This document shows positions 16,099 to 24,080 of a stretch of DNA of 39,166 nt, piece after piece. The DNA is from UBA5232 sp964557565 (GTDB lineage Bacteria; Patescibacteriota; Dojkabacteria; SC72). The translations under genes were made by a program, and so were the position numbers. How positions within the stretch are numbered: position 1 is the first letter of the stretch; each line of letters begins with the position of its first letter. The notes below the pieces were generated by a model that did no database searches, was not told the origin of the DNA, and saw nothing but the letters and a program-made list of their open reading frames with translations. The DNA lies in the NCBI GenBank assembly GCA_964557565.1, contig CAZLAH010000006.1:1-39166 (forward strand). The letters are read 5' to 3'.

Positions 16099-16189
16099 GG
16101 AGAGGTGCCTGAGTGGCCGAAAGGAACTCACTGCTAACGAGTCGTAGGCCTTTTAAAGCCTACCGAGGGTTCGAATCCCTCCCTCTCCG
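16099..16189 (+). tRNA. tRNA-Ser(GCU)
   Basis: A 91-nt class II tRNA with acceptor GGAGAGG/CCTCTCC, discriminator G and anticodon stem ACTCA/CGAGT with loop CTGCTAA (anticodon GCU). The long variable arm has a GTAGGC/GCCTAC stem. CCA is not encoded. Confidence 0.95.
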
Positions 16190-16234
16190 TATACACCCAA
16201 GGTTCCCCAAAATCATCACTAATCCAATAACTAT

Positions 16235-16255
16235 ATTGCTTCTTGCAATCTTTTC
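16235..16255 (+). terminator. Possible terminator after tRNA-Ser(GCU)
   Basis: ATTGC, loop TTCTT and GCAAT, followed by CTTTTC. The stem is only five pairs, so this is weak. The rest of 16190-16331 holds nothing I recognise. Confidence 0.3.
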
Positions 16256-16331
16256 ATTTCAACTATGAGCAAATGTTTATTACCTACTCCCTATAATATG
16301 ATTAAAAATCTTAGAAAATACACAATAGTCA

Positions 16332-17228
16332 TTATTTTGATGAGGTTTTTAGGAGAACTTGAGGCTTCCTGAAAACGATTAGGTATGTGATCCCTGCTAG
16401 TATAAACCCAAAAATAGAATCGATTATATAGTGCTCTGCCCCATACCAAGTGGCAAAAGCAATAACCAAAGGAACAATTAACAATGGTAAAGCCTTCTTA
16501 CCAAAGACCCCTATTGCAAACAAACTTGCATACATAGGCCAACCAGCATGTAAAGATGGGAATGCTGCAAAATCATTATTTTCATAAGTATTAACTAAAG
16601 ACAAATACTTTGTAGAAAAATAATCATAAGAAAGCATGAGCCTTTCTAGCGGTGGAAGTATACCAACCTTTGCTGCATACCAAGGAGGTGCAGATGGAAA
16701 TAATATATATATCAAAGCACTTACTAAAGAAAATCCTATTAATCCATAAATATATCTATTAAAAAATTCCTTTCTCTTTGCCCAAATTATATAGCCAATA
16801 CCTAACCAAAACCAAAAGAAAGAAAAATAGAAAAAGAACAAAACATAATCATACCAATTAGGTGTAAAAATTCCGCTCTCTGCATTCGATAAGTTATATT
16901 GAAGAAATACAGTTGGTAAATTACCACCAATATCAAAAATAGACCTTTCCAAAGAAACAAGCCAATCATTCAGCAATGGCCTTCCTAAAAACTCCGCAAT
17001 AACATAACCTCTCCCTCGAATATACTCATAAAGATAAAACAGAAGAATTGGGATACTCCATTCCCTGAAAAACTCTTTTTCTTTCTTAAAGATAATCGCT
17101 ACTATAATAAGAAAGACTACTATCGCATCAGATGCAAATCTGTAAAAAAAGAAATTAGAAGCTACAACTAAAGCTATCAGTAGAACAAGTAGAATTTTTC
17201 GGTAATGTGTTTTAAAGAATTCTGTCAT
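16332..17228 (-). CDS. PAP2-superfamily membrane phosphatase/transferase
   Basis: A polytopic protein of 298 aa from the ATG at 17228. The open frame begins eight codons earlier at a TTG, which is less likely. Motifs of the PAP2_3 / inositol-phosphorylceramide-synthase-like branch are APPWYAAK, FPSLHAGWP (about 223-231) and WYGAEHYIIDSIFG (His266 and Asp270), giving the His-His-Asp catalytic set. It has about six TM helices after a short cytoplasmic tail. Likely substrates are lipid phosphates or phospholipid head groups in the membrane. It diverges from the DUF2177-like gene. Confidence 0.82.
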   Translation of the reverse strand: MTEFFKTHYRKILLVLLIALVVASNFFFYRFASDAIVVFLIIVAIIFKKEKEFFREWSIPILLFYLYEYIRGRGYVIAEFLGRPLLNDWLVSLERSIFDIGGNLPTVFLQYNLSNAESGIFTPNWYDYVLFFFYFSFFWFWLGIGYIIWAKRKEFFNRYIYGLIGFSLVSALIYILFPSAPPWYAAKVGILPPLERLMLSYDYFSTKYLSLVNTYENNDFAAFPSLHAGWPMYASLFAIGVFGKKALPLLIVPLVIAFATWYGAEHYIIDSIFGFILAGITYLIVFRKPQVLLKTSSK

Positions 17229-17292
17229 AATCCCAACAATCTTAACAAACAAAATGATAGAATGGAATATATTAATTTTTTAATTATAAAAA

Positions 17293-17694
17293 ATGAAATA
17301 TCTTTTCCTTTATCTTCTAACATTTGCCATATTTTTAGCAATTGACTTCGTATGGCTAAACTTCATTGCAAAAAATCTTTACGCACAGAAGATCAGTCAT
17401 CTTCTTGCAGATAATCCCAATTTAGTTCCAGCTCTAATTTTCTACCTTCTTTTCATTCTTGGAGTAATTATATTTGCAGTCTTACCTGGATATGAAAGTA
17501 AGTCTCTTTTGAAAGTAGTATTACTTGGAGCACTGTTTGGCTGCTTAACCTACTCTACATACGATTTAACAAATCTAGCAACCTTAAAAGACTGGCCTCT
17601 TTCCGTAACAATTATCGACATAATATGGGGGACAGCTATCTCTACTGTTACTGCCACAGCCTCTTACTATATAGCCATCTTGCTCAAGGTATAA
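17293..17694 (+). CDS. DUF2177-family membrane protein
   Basis: A 133-aa protein with four TM helices. It matches the DUF2177 pattern: FLAIDFVWLNFIAKNLY at the N-terminus, YSTYDLTNLATLKDWPLSVTIIDIIWGT in the second half, and small residues across the helices. The function of the family is unknown. It lies 30 bases upstream of the cysteine-domain gene, which has its own -10. An AT-rich leader (about 17263-17292) precedes the ATG without a clear promoter. Confidence 0.85.
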   Translation: MKYLFLYLLTFAIFLAIDFVWLNFIAKNLYAQKISHLLADNPNLVPALIFYLLFILGVIIFAVLPGYESKSLLKVVLLGALFGCLTYSTYDLTNLATLKDWPLSVTIIDIIWGTAISTVTATASYYIAILLKV

Positions 17695-17712
17695 AAGAGC
17701 ACCTAAATAATA

Positions 17713-17718
17713 TATACT
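17713..17718 (+). promoter_or_regulatory. -10 element (TATACT), leaderless spacing
   Basis: TATACT ends six bases before the ATG at 17725. Confidence 0.5.
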
Positions 17719-17724
17719 TTTTGT

Positions 17725-17988
17725 ATGGAAGAATCTAAAAAAGAAGATAGTTCTTTCCTCTTAGGTTTAAGTATTACACTTGGCACTATTGTCATTGGAT
17801 TAATTAGCTATATCGTCTACTCTGAAAATATGTCTCCTACAAAATCAGTCTGCGAATATAACGGTTGGGCATATTCTGATAAAGAAAGTTTTAAATCTTC
17901 AGATGGTTGTAATCAATGTATTTGTAATGATGGAGAGGTAGTTTGTACAGAGATGGCTTGTGCAAATGAATCTTCGTCAAATAATTAG
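17725..17988 (+). CDS. Membrane-anchored pacifastin/VWC-like cysteine-rich protein
   Basis: An 87-aa protein with a short cytoplasmic tail, one TM helix (about 12-32) and an outside domain with six cysteines at 43, 62, 65, 67, 74 and 79. The spacing CN-x-C-x-C-x2-G-x3-CT-x3-C is the pacifastin light-chain / VWC-like pattern (GCNQCICNDGEVVCTEMAC), with Phe54-Lys and the NGWAY approach also typical. Eukaryotic pacifastins inhibit serine proteases; bacterial relatives are mostly uncharacterised. Three disulfides are expected outside the membrane. Protease inhibition or surface adhesion is inference only. Confidence 0.75.
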   Translation: MEESKKEDSSFLLGLSITLGTIVIGLISYIVYSENMSPTKSVCEYNGWAYSDKESFKSSDGCNQCICNDGEVVCTEMACANESSSNN

Positions 17989-18014
17989 CTATTTAATTTT
18001 AATCATATTTAGCT

Positions 18015-18842
18015 ATGGAAGAAGAGAATAAAATAGTCACTCCACAAGAGGACAAGGCAGAGGAAAGAGTAGAAACAAAGGTGGAAGAGAAAAGTTCAAG
18101 TGCTTGGATTGTTGTCTTGAATGTTTTCCTTGCTCTTGTAACAATACTTTTGCTTGCGTATATAGCATATCGAAATGGATATATTAATCTAGACAATGTT
18201 TTGAATCTCAAACAGACAGAAGATTCTTCAGAGGAGCAGAGTAATGAAGAGAGTCAAGATCAAGGGGAAGATAGCGAAGAGAGCATGGAGGTATTCGAAG
18301 GAGAATATCTTTCAGCAATAGTCCCTGAAGGTTGGAGTATAGAAGAATACGAAGATGGAGATGGTACAGAGATGCTCGTAGATGGTGTGACATATACTGG
18401 ATTAACAGGTATAAAGATATTTAAAGGAGAAGATGAGATTATGATGTTTGGTGCAGTATCAGGTATCGGTTTCGTAGGATGTGGGCAGTTAGCTTTGTTT
18501 AATGACAGTAGTACAGAATACAATGAGGAGCAGGCAGATATGAATCAGGAGGTTGGTATGGAATTTAATACTGTTGATTACACAGATACAAACTATTCTG
18601 ATTTTGAGTTCTTAGGTAAGTCAATGAGAAGAGTCTCTACAGATCTCTACTACGATACTGTAGAAGGTAATGAGTATTTTGAACCTCAATGTGAGAAAGG
18701 TTTGATGACTTTAAATGGGGTCTCTTTCTTAGATTCTGGTGAGTATGAAGGCACTTCCTATTATTACAAGATTACAGAAGGTACTTCTGCTTTAGATCTA
18801 GATATTTTAGATGGGATCTTAGCAAGCATGACTGCAGAGTAG
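18015..18842 (+). CDS. Single-pass surface protein with acidic linker, unknown family
   Basis: A 275-aa protein. It has a charged cytoplasmic N-terminus (1-28), one TM helix (about 30-52), a very acidic Glu/Ser/Asp linker (68-92) and an outer domain of about 180 aa (93-275). The outer domain has two cysteines (155 and 228 by rough count), a pattern consistent with one disulfide, and PEGWSIEEYEDGDGTEM near its start, like the lipoprotein/PsbP-type folds of small exported proteins. I do not recognise it. It follows the cysteine-domain gene by 26 bases and ends in a hairpin shared with the convergent gene. Confidence 0.65.
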   Translation: MEEENKIVTPQEDKAEERVETKVEEKSSSAWIVVLNVFLALVTILLLAYIAYRNGYINLDNVLNLKQTEDSSEEQSNEESQDQGEDSEESMEVFEGEYLSAIVPEGWSIEEYEDGDGTEMLVDGVTYTGLTGIKIFKGEDEIMMFGAVSGIGFVGCGQLALFNDSSTEYNEEQADMNQEVGMEFNTVDYTDTNYSDFEFLGKSMRRVSTDLYYDTVEGNEYFEPQCEKGLMTLNGVSFLDSGEYEGTSYYYKITEGTSALDLDILDGILASMTAE

Positions 18843-18864
18843 TCAAAAAGACTACTTCTTCTTT
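18838..18864 (+). terminator. Hairpin terminator between convergent genes
   Basis: AGTAGTC, loop AAAAA and GACTACT, followed by a T-rich TCTTCTTTG. The hairpin overlaps the stop of the plus-strand gene and the last codons of the minus-strand gene. It fits the plus direction better than the minus. Confidence 0.5.
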
Positions 18865-19475
18865 GTAAAAAGATAGAACAAAAAGAAAAAAAGGAAAACG
18901 CCTAAAAAACCAAAGGTCATATCTGACATTGTATCCTCTATTCCACCCTTAAGCATTTCTGTGCCATATATTTTGTCACTCCAGTATTCATATACTTCCC
19001 AGAGAGAACTTAAAGTAAGAGAAACAGCACTTGCAGTAATAATACTTAAGTATTTGTCGTTCCCTTTCATTACATACAGGTACCAAACACCACTAAGCGA
19101 AACTAATATCGGAGAGAAGAAATGAACAACATCATCATACCAAAGGTATTTCAATATACCATCGACATCAAACCATCCCCAGAAATTGCCAATTGTATCA
19201 AAGAATAATATTGTAGTTAAAAGGAAAAGAATAAAAGATTTATCCTTGTTTAAATAGAATCTCCCCTTTAAAGAAAAAAGAAACAATACAATAAAAGTTA
19301 AGGTTGTAGAAAATAACCTTGAGAGGTATTCTTTTGCATATTCTGTTACACCAAATCTTTCTAAATCAATAATTTCACAATTGTAAAAAAAACAAAGAGG
19401 TAACAAAATAAGATGAACAACAAAATATACTAGAAACAAATACCAAAATACGTTGTTCGTTGACTTCATATACAA
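18852..19475 (-). CDS. YjdF/DUF2238-like polytopic membrane protein
   Basis: A 207-aa protein with about six TM helices. Polar residues inside or near the helices recur in the YjdF/DUF2238 pattern: WYDDVVHFFSP, SLWEVYEYWSDKIYG and DTMSDMTFGFLG. These Asp/His/Glu residues are typical of that family, whose role is unknown. The first codons are MYMKSTNN, so translation could also begin at the second Met. It converges on the acidic-linker surface gene. Nothing is recognisable in the gap to thyX apart from the thyX promoter. Confidence 0.75.
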   Translation of the reverse strand: MYMKSTNNVFWYLFLVYFVVHLILLPLCFFYNCEIIDLERFGVTEYAKEYLSRLFSTTLTFIVLFLFSLKGRFYLNKDKSFILFLLTTILFFDTIGNFWGWFDVDGILKYLWYDDVVHFFSPILVSLSGVWYLYVMKGNDKYLSIITASAVSLTLSSLWEVYEYWSDKIYGTEMLKGGIEDTMSDMTFGFLGVFLFFFLFYLFTKKK

Positions 19476-19550
19476 ACAAAACAGAATTCAGTTGTATATC
19501 ATACCATTAAAATTTCATATAAGAATATAGCTCTAAACAAGTATTGAAGA

Positions 19551-19579
19551 TTGAACTCCCCTATAGATATAGCTATAAT
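19551..19579 (+). promoter_or_regulatory. Promoter of thyX
   Basis: TTGAAC (19551-19556), a 17-base spacer and TATAAT (19574-19579). It predicts a leader of about 68 bases, long for this window. AAGGAG (19641-19646) sits seven bases before the ATG and is one of two clear Shine-Dalgarno sites seen. Confidence 0.7.
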
Positions 19580-19653
19580 GCCATATCCGTAAGGATAGTT
19601 CTTTAACAATAGAAGTAATAGAAATAAAACCCAAACCAAAAAGGAGAGAGTAC

Positions 19654-20841
19654 ATGAACATTTCACTTTTACCAACAACTAGTTGCTTAAATGCTGATGG
19701 TATCTTTGATCTAGAAAACGCATTATTGCTTTGTGGTCAAATAGGAGGTATCTGCTACAGCCCAAGCGGATACGAGAATTTAAAGAGAGAGGAGAAATCA
19801 GTAACATCCAGAAGAGTTGACCTCACATTAAGATTAGGACATCATAGTATCTTTGATCACGTTCAAATATCACTAGAAATTAGCGGCATACCCAAAATAC
19901 TCGCAATGATATTGAACAATGAGAAACAATATACAACCAGTGAGAAATCTGCTCGATATACACACTTTGTTGTAAGTAAAGACTCCCCTACCTCTGAAAT
20001 AGAAGTATTGCTGTATGAAAAATGGATACCGCTTTTTGAAGAAATGATCCTAGAACAATATCCTGGAATCGAAGAAAAGAAAAGAAAAAAACTAGCACTA
20101 GAAAATGCAAGATACTTCATTTCTGTTTTTGCTCCGACGAATATGGTATATACAGTGCCTTTAGGACAACTCAACAGAATCGCGGGTTGGCTAACTGATT
20201 ATTCTTCAAAAAACAAAGATCCTTTTAGTAAAAGATTGAATCCTACAATAAGAGATTTTGTAAATAATTTAAAAGCTCTAAACCTCATAGAATCACGATT
20301 GCAAACCAACGAGAAAGCGAGAAATCTGTCTCTTTTTGCTTCAGAGGAAAAGTCTTTACATTTCTATGAATCTTTTGACTTCACATATTCAGTAAAGTAT
20401 CTAGGAAGTTTTGCTCAGCTTGCTCAAGCTCACAGACATAGAACTATTTCTTACCAAATGGTTATTCCTGAAGATTTCTACGCATTTGTACCACCAATAC
20501 TCACCAAATACCCTGAAAAAAGAGCGTCTTGGCTAGCAGATATGGATTGTGTAAAAAGTATATATCCTCAAGGACAAATGGTGCAGATATTTGAGCAAGG
20601 AACTGTTGAGATGTTTGTACTAAAATGCAAAGAGAGATTATGCACAGCAGCCCAACAAGAAATCATGATTCAAACATCCAAGACACTAAAGAAATACATA
20701 AAAAGAACTGAGGAAAATAAAAATACTTTATACAAAGATCTCTTAGAATACAGTAAAGGTGCAAGATGTACCTTTCCAGATTATATCTGTCAAAACCCAT
20801 GCCATTTCAAGGAGGGTGTGAATTTAACAAGATTAATCTGA
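19654..20841 (+). CDS. thyX: ThyX-family protein (FAD-dependent thymidylate synthase), duplicated-domain form
   Basis: A 395-aa protein, nearly twice a typical ThyX (about 210-250 aa). The first half has GHHSIFDHVQISLEISG (62-78) and SEKSARY (96-102), which match the GHxSxxEH and S-x-R-Y parts of ThyX. The Arg-His-Arg of its own copy is replaced by NNEKQY. The second half has RHRTISYQ (261-268), matching the RHRxxS signature, but lacks the SxRY end. The catalytic motif therefore seems split over two ThyX-like halves. ThyX makes dTMP from dUMP using folate, FAD and NADPH. The fold and function are likely, but the full motif is not in one place, so activity is not certain. It has a good promoter, long leader and strong Shine-Dalgarno site. 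Confidence 0.72.
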   Translation: MNISLLPTTSCLNADGIFDLENALLLCGQIGGICYSPSGYENLKREEKSVTSRRVDLTLRLGHHSIFDHVQISLEISGIPKILAMILNNEKQYTTSEKSARYTHFVVSKDSPTSEIEVLLYEKWIPLFEEMILEQYPGIEEKKRKKLALENARYFISVFAPTNMVYTVPLGQLNRIAGWLTDYSSKNKDPFSKRLNPTIRDFVNNLKALNLIESRLQTNEKARNLSLFASEEKSLHFYESFDFTYSVKYLGSFAQLAQAHRHRTISYQMVIPEDFYAFVPPILTKYPEKRASWLADMDCVKSIYPQGQMVQIFEQGTVEMFVLKCKERLCTAAQQEIMIQTSKTLKKYIKRTEENKNTLYKDLLEYSKGARCTFPDYICQNPCHFKEGVNLTRLI

Positions 20842-20914
20842 GAAACTCAAAGGGACGAATAGAGTCTACACACTCTTTCACTATTACTTCTATTTTTCCC
20901 TTTTAATATCAAAA

Positions 20915-21335
20915 TGGTGGAGACGACGGGAATTGAACCCATGTCCAAAAGCGTTGTCTAGCATCATGTACAAACATATCTAACCCTGTATAGTAAGAAA
21001 TATCTAGAAAGGTTAGCAAAAAGATATCTCTCCTCAGTTATATTTCTCAACCATATACCCTACTGACCAAGTATATGACCATACCCTGATAACGACTGTC
21101 TATTACCCCTAATCAGGGATAAGGATTATAGACATTAGCCAAAATATTTAGCTAAACCTTATGCAAAGTTATATGCAAAAACTGGAGCTGCAAAAGCTGC
21201 TCTCAATTTAGCTGTAAACTCATTAGCAAAGGCGACAATGTTATTTTTTACACTTATTCTTGTGTGTTGAATATCGCATCAACGGACGGTTTGTGACCAC
21301 TAAACGCAAACTTCTGTCGAAAGCCTTACGTCCCC
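20915..21335 (-). ncRNA. ssrA: tmRNA (one-piece)
   Basis: A 421-nt tmRNA. The 5' end GGGGACG pairs with CGTCTCC before discriminator A and an encoded CCA (20915-20917). The T arm GGGTTCAATTCCC is present, as is the conserved 5' region with CTTTCGACAG. The tag frame resumes at GCC (21233-21231), preceded by ATTGTC, runs 24 codons (starts AFANEF, ends AYNFA) and stops at TAA (21161-21159). Of the three frames only this one is open. A pseudoknot region follows (about 21155-20960). Together with SmpB it rescues stalled ribosomes. The -10 lies 21 bases upstream of the mature 5' end, so 5' processing (RNase P) is expected. Confidence 0.95.
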
Positions 21336-21356
21336 ATATTGATAAAGAACACTAGT

Positions 21357-21365
21357 ATTATACCA
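21357..21365 (-). promoter_or_regulatory. Extended -10 promoter of ssrA
   Basis: TGG followed by TATAAT on the minus strand. Its predicted transcription start is about 14 bases upstream of the mature tmRNA 5' end. Confidence 0.6.
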
Positions 21366-21370
21366 TTTTT

Positions 21371-22108
21371 CTATAAAATTTTCCTCCTTTGATACTCCCA
21401 CATACCAATACTTGTAGCTACTGAAAGATTCAAAGAATCAATATCCTCTGAATGTGGAATGTATATACTTTCACCAATATCCTTAAATTCATCTGCAAGA
21501 CCACTCCCTTCATTCCCCTGTACAAATGAAAATGGCTCTTTAAACTCAACTTCAGTTATATTCTTAGCCCCATCAAGCATAAATGGATATATATTTCTCT
21601 TTTTGTAAACATCCACATATTCTTGAATACTGTTGAAATACTTAAAATTAATATAGAAAAGAGAACCCATTGAAGAACGAATAACCTTTGGTTCAAAAAT
21701 ATCTACACCAGGTTTAATAATTGCCAAATCCTTAAAGCCAAAACCTAACATAGTCCGAATTATAGTACCCAAATTCCCTGTATTACTTGGATTTACTAAA
21801 ACAATATGATTACCCTTTCCATCCAACTCACACTCATACTTCTTAAACACTCCAACAACGTACGTATTCTCCTTAAACGCTATCTTCTCAATCAACCTAT
21901 CATTCACCTCCCAATGTATACTCCTCTCCTCACAAAGCCTTACAACCTCTTCTACCCCATCACTGCTCATCCCCTCCTCTTTGATATATACCTCAAAAAC
22001 AACATCACCCTTCTCTTTCAAAAGATCCAATGTAGGATACGCACCAAAGGTATATGAATACTCATATTTTTTGTCATACCTCTTTAATTTTGAATGTGAT
22101 TCTTCCAT
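21371..22108 (-). CDS. TrmH/SpoU-family RNA 2'-O-methyltransferase
   Basis: A 245-aa SPOUT enzyme that uses S-adenosylmethionine to methylate ribose in tRNA or rRNA. The three SpoU motifs are present: NTGNLGTIIRT (109-119), FVQGNEGSGL (195-204) and IPHSEDIDSLNLSVATSIGMWEYQR (217-241). These carry the conserved Asn, Arg, Glu and Ser/Asn of the knotted active site. The N-terminal 95 residues look like the substrate-binding extension. The gene follows the MASE3-like membrane gene by three bases. The exact substrate (rRNA Gm or tRNA Gm18) cannot be told from sequence. Confidence 0.9.
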   Translation of the reverse strand: MEESHSKLKRYDKKYEYSYTFGAYPTLDLLKEKGDVVFEVYIKEEGMSSDGVEEVVRLCEERSIHWEVNDRLIEKIAFKENTYVVGVFKKYECELDGKGNHIVLVNPSNTGNLGTIIRTMLGFGFKDLAIIKPGVDIFEPKVIRSSMGSLFYINFKYFNSIQEYVDVYKKRNIYPFMLDGAKNITEVEFKEPFSFVQGNEGSGLADEFKDIGESIYIPHSEDIDSLNLSVATSIGMWEYQRRKIL

Positions 22109-22111
22109 ATA

Positions 22112-23053
22112 TTACTTTTTCTTTTTACTACCATTCTTACCAGCTAAATCCCACTTTTCCTTCCTAGTTACCAAATATGCCTCCTCTATCTTCTTCTTAG
22201 ACTCTTCAATTATACTATTTTTCTTCTCCAACTCCTCAAGAATCTTTCTCTCTCTTTGGAACATTTCATATATACTATTCAGGAAACCTGTTAACAATCC
22301 AATATATGCAATTAGCTGAGACCACACTGAGAGATTTACCATATTGAAATACTCTAAATTCAAGAATGGAAGGTAAAAGATTTGGGAAAGTATTAAGAAG
22401 GAAATTGAAAAGATAATCCAAAAGTCTAAATTAGAATACTGCCAATTCCTTCTGAATATATATCCAAGTAAAGAAAGGACTAAGAGAAGCAAGGAAAAAA
22501 CTCCTGCTACAACAACCAGCACAGATTCAGATATCCACTGTGAAAGAGAAAGGGATATCAAGAAACCTGCAAAAAGAAAAAACACTGAAGATACTAAAAT
22601 CATCACAGTCTTCTCCTTTTTCACAGTACGAACTTCAAGTACCTCTTTGTTTTGCCTTCTACCAACAAACCAACTTACAAAAATTAAGAAAGAAAGAAAT
22701 CCTTTCGAAAGAATTGTTGTAAAGGAGTAAACCTCCGGAGATGATTGGAAAAGATTAGTAAAACCACCTGATTCTAAAACTATCTGTGCTAAATCTAAAA
22801 TGCCTACTCCAAGAAATCCTACTCCAAGAAAAAGATATGTTGCAAGTTCTTTTTGAGTGTAATATCGAAGAAGAGCAATAACTCCAATAAAGAGAGCAAA
22901 GATTCCAGAAATCAAGACTACAAAATCTCGGAAATCCGCAATCCAAACAATATTTCCAACAGAAACAGCTAATACAAGAAAAGATATTAATCCCAAAAGC
23001 AACATAAGGAATTGAAGTTTGATATGTGTCCTGTCTAATTTCTCTGTCTCCAT
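22112..23053 (-). CDS. MASE3-like 8-TM membrane sensor domain without an output module
   Basis: A 313-aa protein with about eight TM helices (residues about 12-260). The stretch FLGVGFLGVGILDLAQIV (76-93) resembles the MASE3 signature of sensor kinases and cyclases (GFLxxGxxDLLH). The region SQLIAYIGLLTGFLNSIYEMFQRER ends the membrane part, followed by a coiled coil (about 266-295) and a basic tail. Sensor proteins normally continue into a kinase, GGDEF or other domain; here the protein stops. It might signal through a partner via its coiled coil or act as a scaffold. The family call rests on visual similarity. Confidence 0.6.
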   Translation of the reverse strand: METEKLDRTHIKLQFLMLLLGLISFLVLAVSVGNIVWIADFRDFVVLISGIFALFIGVIALLRYYTQKELATYLFLGVGFLGVGILDLAQIVLESGGFTNLFQSSPEVYSFTTILSKGFLSFLIFVSWFVGRRQNKEVLEVRTVKKEKTVMILVSSVFFLFAGFLISLSLSQWISESVLVVVAGVFSLLLLVLSLLGYIFRRNWQYSNLDFWIIFSISFLILSQIFYLPFLNLEYFNMVNLSVWSQLIAYIGLLTGFLNSIYEMFQRERKILEELEKKNSIIEESKKKIEEAYLVTRKEKWDLAGKNGSKKKK

Positions 23054-23070
23054 GATTGTAAAATAATAAT

Positions 23071-23595
23071 TTAAAATACAGACCTAGTAAAAAGTATCTC
23101 CACATTCCTTTCGGCATATGGAGAGCATACAGTAACTCTACCGGCACCATCCTGGACAATGTAATAACCTGTACCGTTTACTGATTTGTTAATAGGATCG
23201 GATGGTATGGATATCATTTTTTCAGAATTCTCAGAATCATTCAAAAAGGAAAGATCTACTAAACCTGTACAGTCATATGGTCCTACCTTACATATTTCGT
23301 GTCCTGGAGACACACAAACATTTGATGTTGGGATTTCAGCAGGGATATCATCCTCGTCCGCACAGTAGGATATCACTGCGGTAAGAATTGTTGAGGTATC
23401 TGCACTCCTATGTACATTTCTTGCATCAGCACCCTCTTTGTCGGGATTAAGATACAGATATCCTAAGAAACCTATGACAAAAATAGCGGATATTACAACT
23501 AAGAAATCAAGAATGGAGAATCTCTCTCCTTTCTTTTCTTCTTTTTGAAATACCTCCTCTACGGATGGATTTGGGGCACTTAGTGGAACTTCCAT
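23071..23595 (-). CDS. Type IV pilin-like (pseudopilin) protein
   Basis: A 174-aa protein. A polar leader of about 25 residues ends in KKGERFSILDFLVVISAIFVIGFLGYLYL, resembling the prepilin FTLIELLVVI helix, but no Gly-Phe peptidase site is present and Glu5 is Asp. After the helix come ARN-x-R-x-D and an alpha-beta head with four or more cysteines and the pilin-like DPINKSVNGTGYYI. It is probably a minor pilin or pseudopilin, or a relic that keeps the fold. TATCAT ends six bases before the ATG (hexamer 23602-23607). It lies 17 bases upstream of the MASE3-like gene on the same strand. Confidence 0.65.
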   Translation of the reverse strand: MEVPLSAPNPSVEEVFQKEEKKGERFSILDFLVVISAIFVIGFLGYLYLNPDKEGADARNVHRSADTSTILTAVISYCADEDDIPAEIPTSNVCVSPGHEICKVGPYDCTGLVDLSFLNDSENSEKMISIPSDPINKSVNGTGYYIVQDGAGRVTVCSPYAERNVEILFTRSVF

Positions 23596-23601
23596 ATGTA
23601 C

Positions 23602-23607
23602 ATGATA
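23602..23607 (-). promoter_or_regulatory. -10 element (TATCAT), leaderless spacing
   Basis: TATCAT on the minus strand ends six bases before the ATG at 23595. Confidence 0.4.
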
Positions 23608-23627
23608 CAGAAGTAAGTATTAAAGTT

Positions 23628-23873
23628 CTAGCATTTTGTATTCCTTTTTACTACAAAGAAATATATTAGGGAGATGATTAGGCTATATTGGAAAAGTAAA
23701 CCTAGGACTAAGAGTATTGTCCAAATGGTTTTGTCTTTGAATTGGTCTTCGTCCCTATTTAGGCAATCAACTAGCATCCATACCGAGAAACTAAATGAGA
23801 GGATTGAAAGTACGAGTAGCAGGGAAACGTAAAAGAAAAGGAACAAAAACGGTATTGCAAGTAAGGTTTCCAT
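23628..23873 (-). CDS. PLDc_N-like small two-TM protein
   Basis: An 81-aa protein with two TM helices (about 8-36 and 48-74). The connecting segment WMLVDCLNRDEDQFKDKTIWTILLVLG and the end LIYFFVVKR match the PLDc_N type found at the start of cardiolipin synthases and in many free-standing small proteins. No catalytic domain follows. It lies 33 bases upstream of the pseudopilin gene on the same strand. Function unknown. Confidence 0.7.
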   Translation of the reverse strand: METLLAIPFLFLFFYVSLLLVLSILSFSFSVWMLVDCLNRDEDQFKDKTIWTILLVLGLLFQYSLIISLIYFFVVKRNTKC

Positions 23874-24016
23874 AGGTATATGTATGAATTTATGTTTTTG
23901 ATTCTAACAGGAAGAAGAGAATAGTACAAAATACCCATAGTCTGATAATTAGTAAATATAGTTTACCTATCAGTGAGAAAGTGCGGTGCATCAACAAAAA
24001 CAGCCCCCTTTAGGAG

Positions 24017-24025
24017 TTATCCACA
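24017..24025. promoter_or_regulatory. Perfect DnaA-box sequence (TTATCCACA)
   Basis: TTATCCACA occurs once in the gap 23874-24080, about 3 kb from dnaN. I see no second box beside it and no gene it clearly controls. The rest of the gap holds no recognisable gene. Confidence 0.35.
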
Positions 24026-24080
24026 GCCAATCACAAAAAGTGGAGAAGTGATAAGTCATATGAAAATAACGAAATAAACT

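Noticed and set aside
20860..20890. Terminator hairpin after thyX (AGAGT/ACTCT)
   Set aside because: The stem is five pairs and there is no T tract after it; too weak to list.
22755..23159. 134-aa minus-strand frame rich in Cys and Trp
   Set aside because: It overlaps the MASE3-like and pseudopilin genes in another frame and has shadow-like composition.
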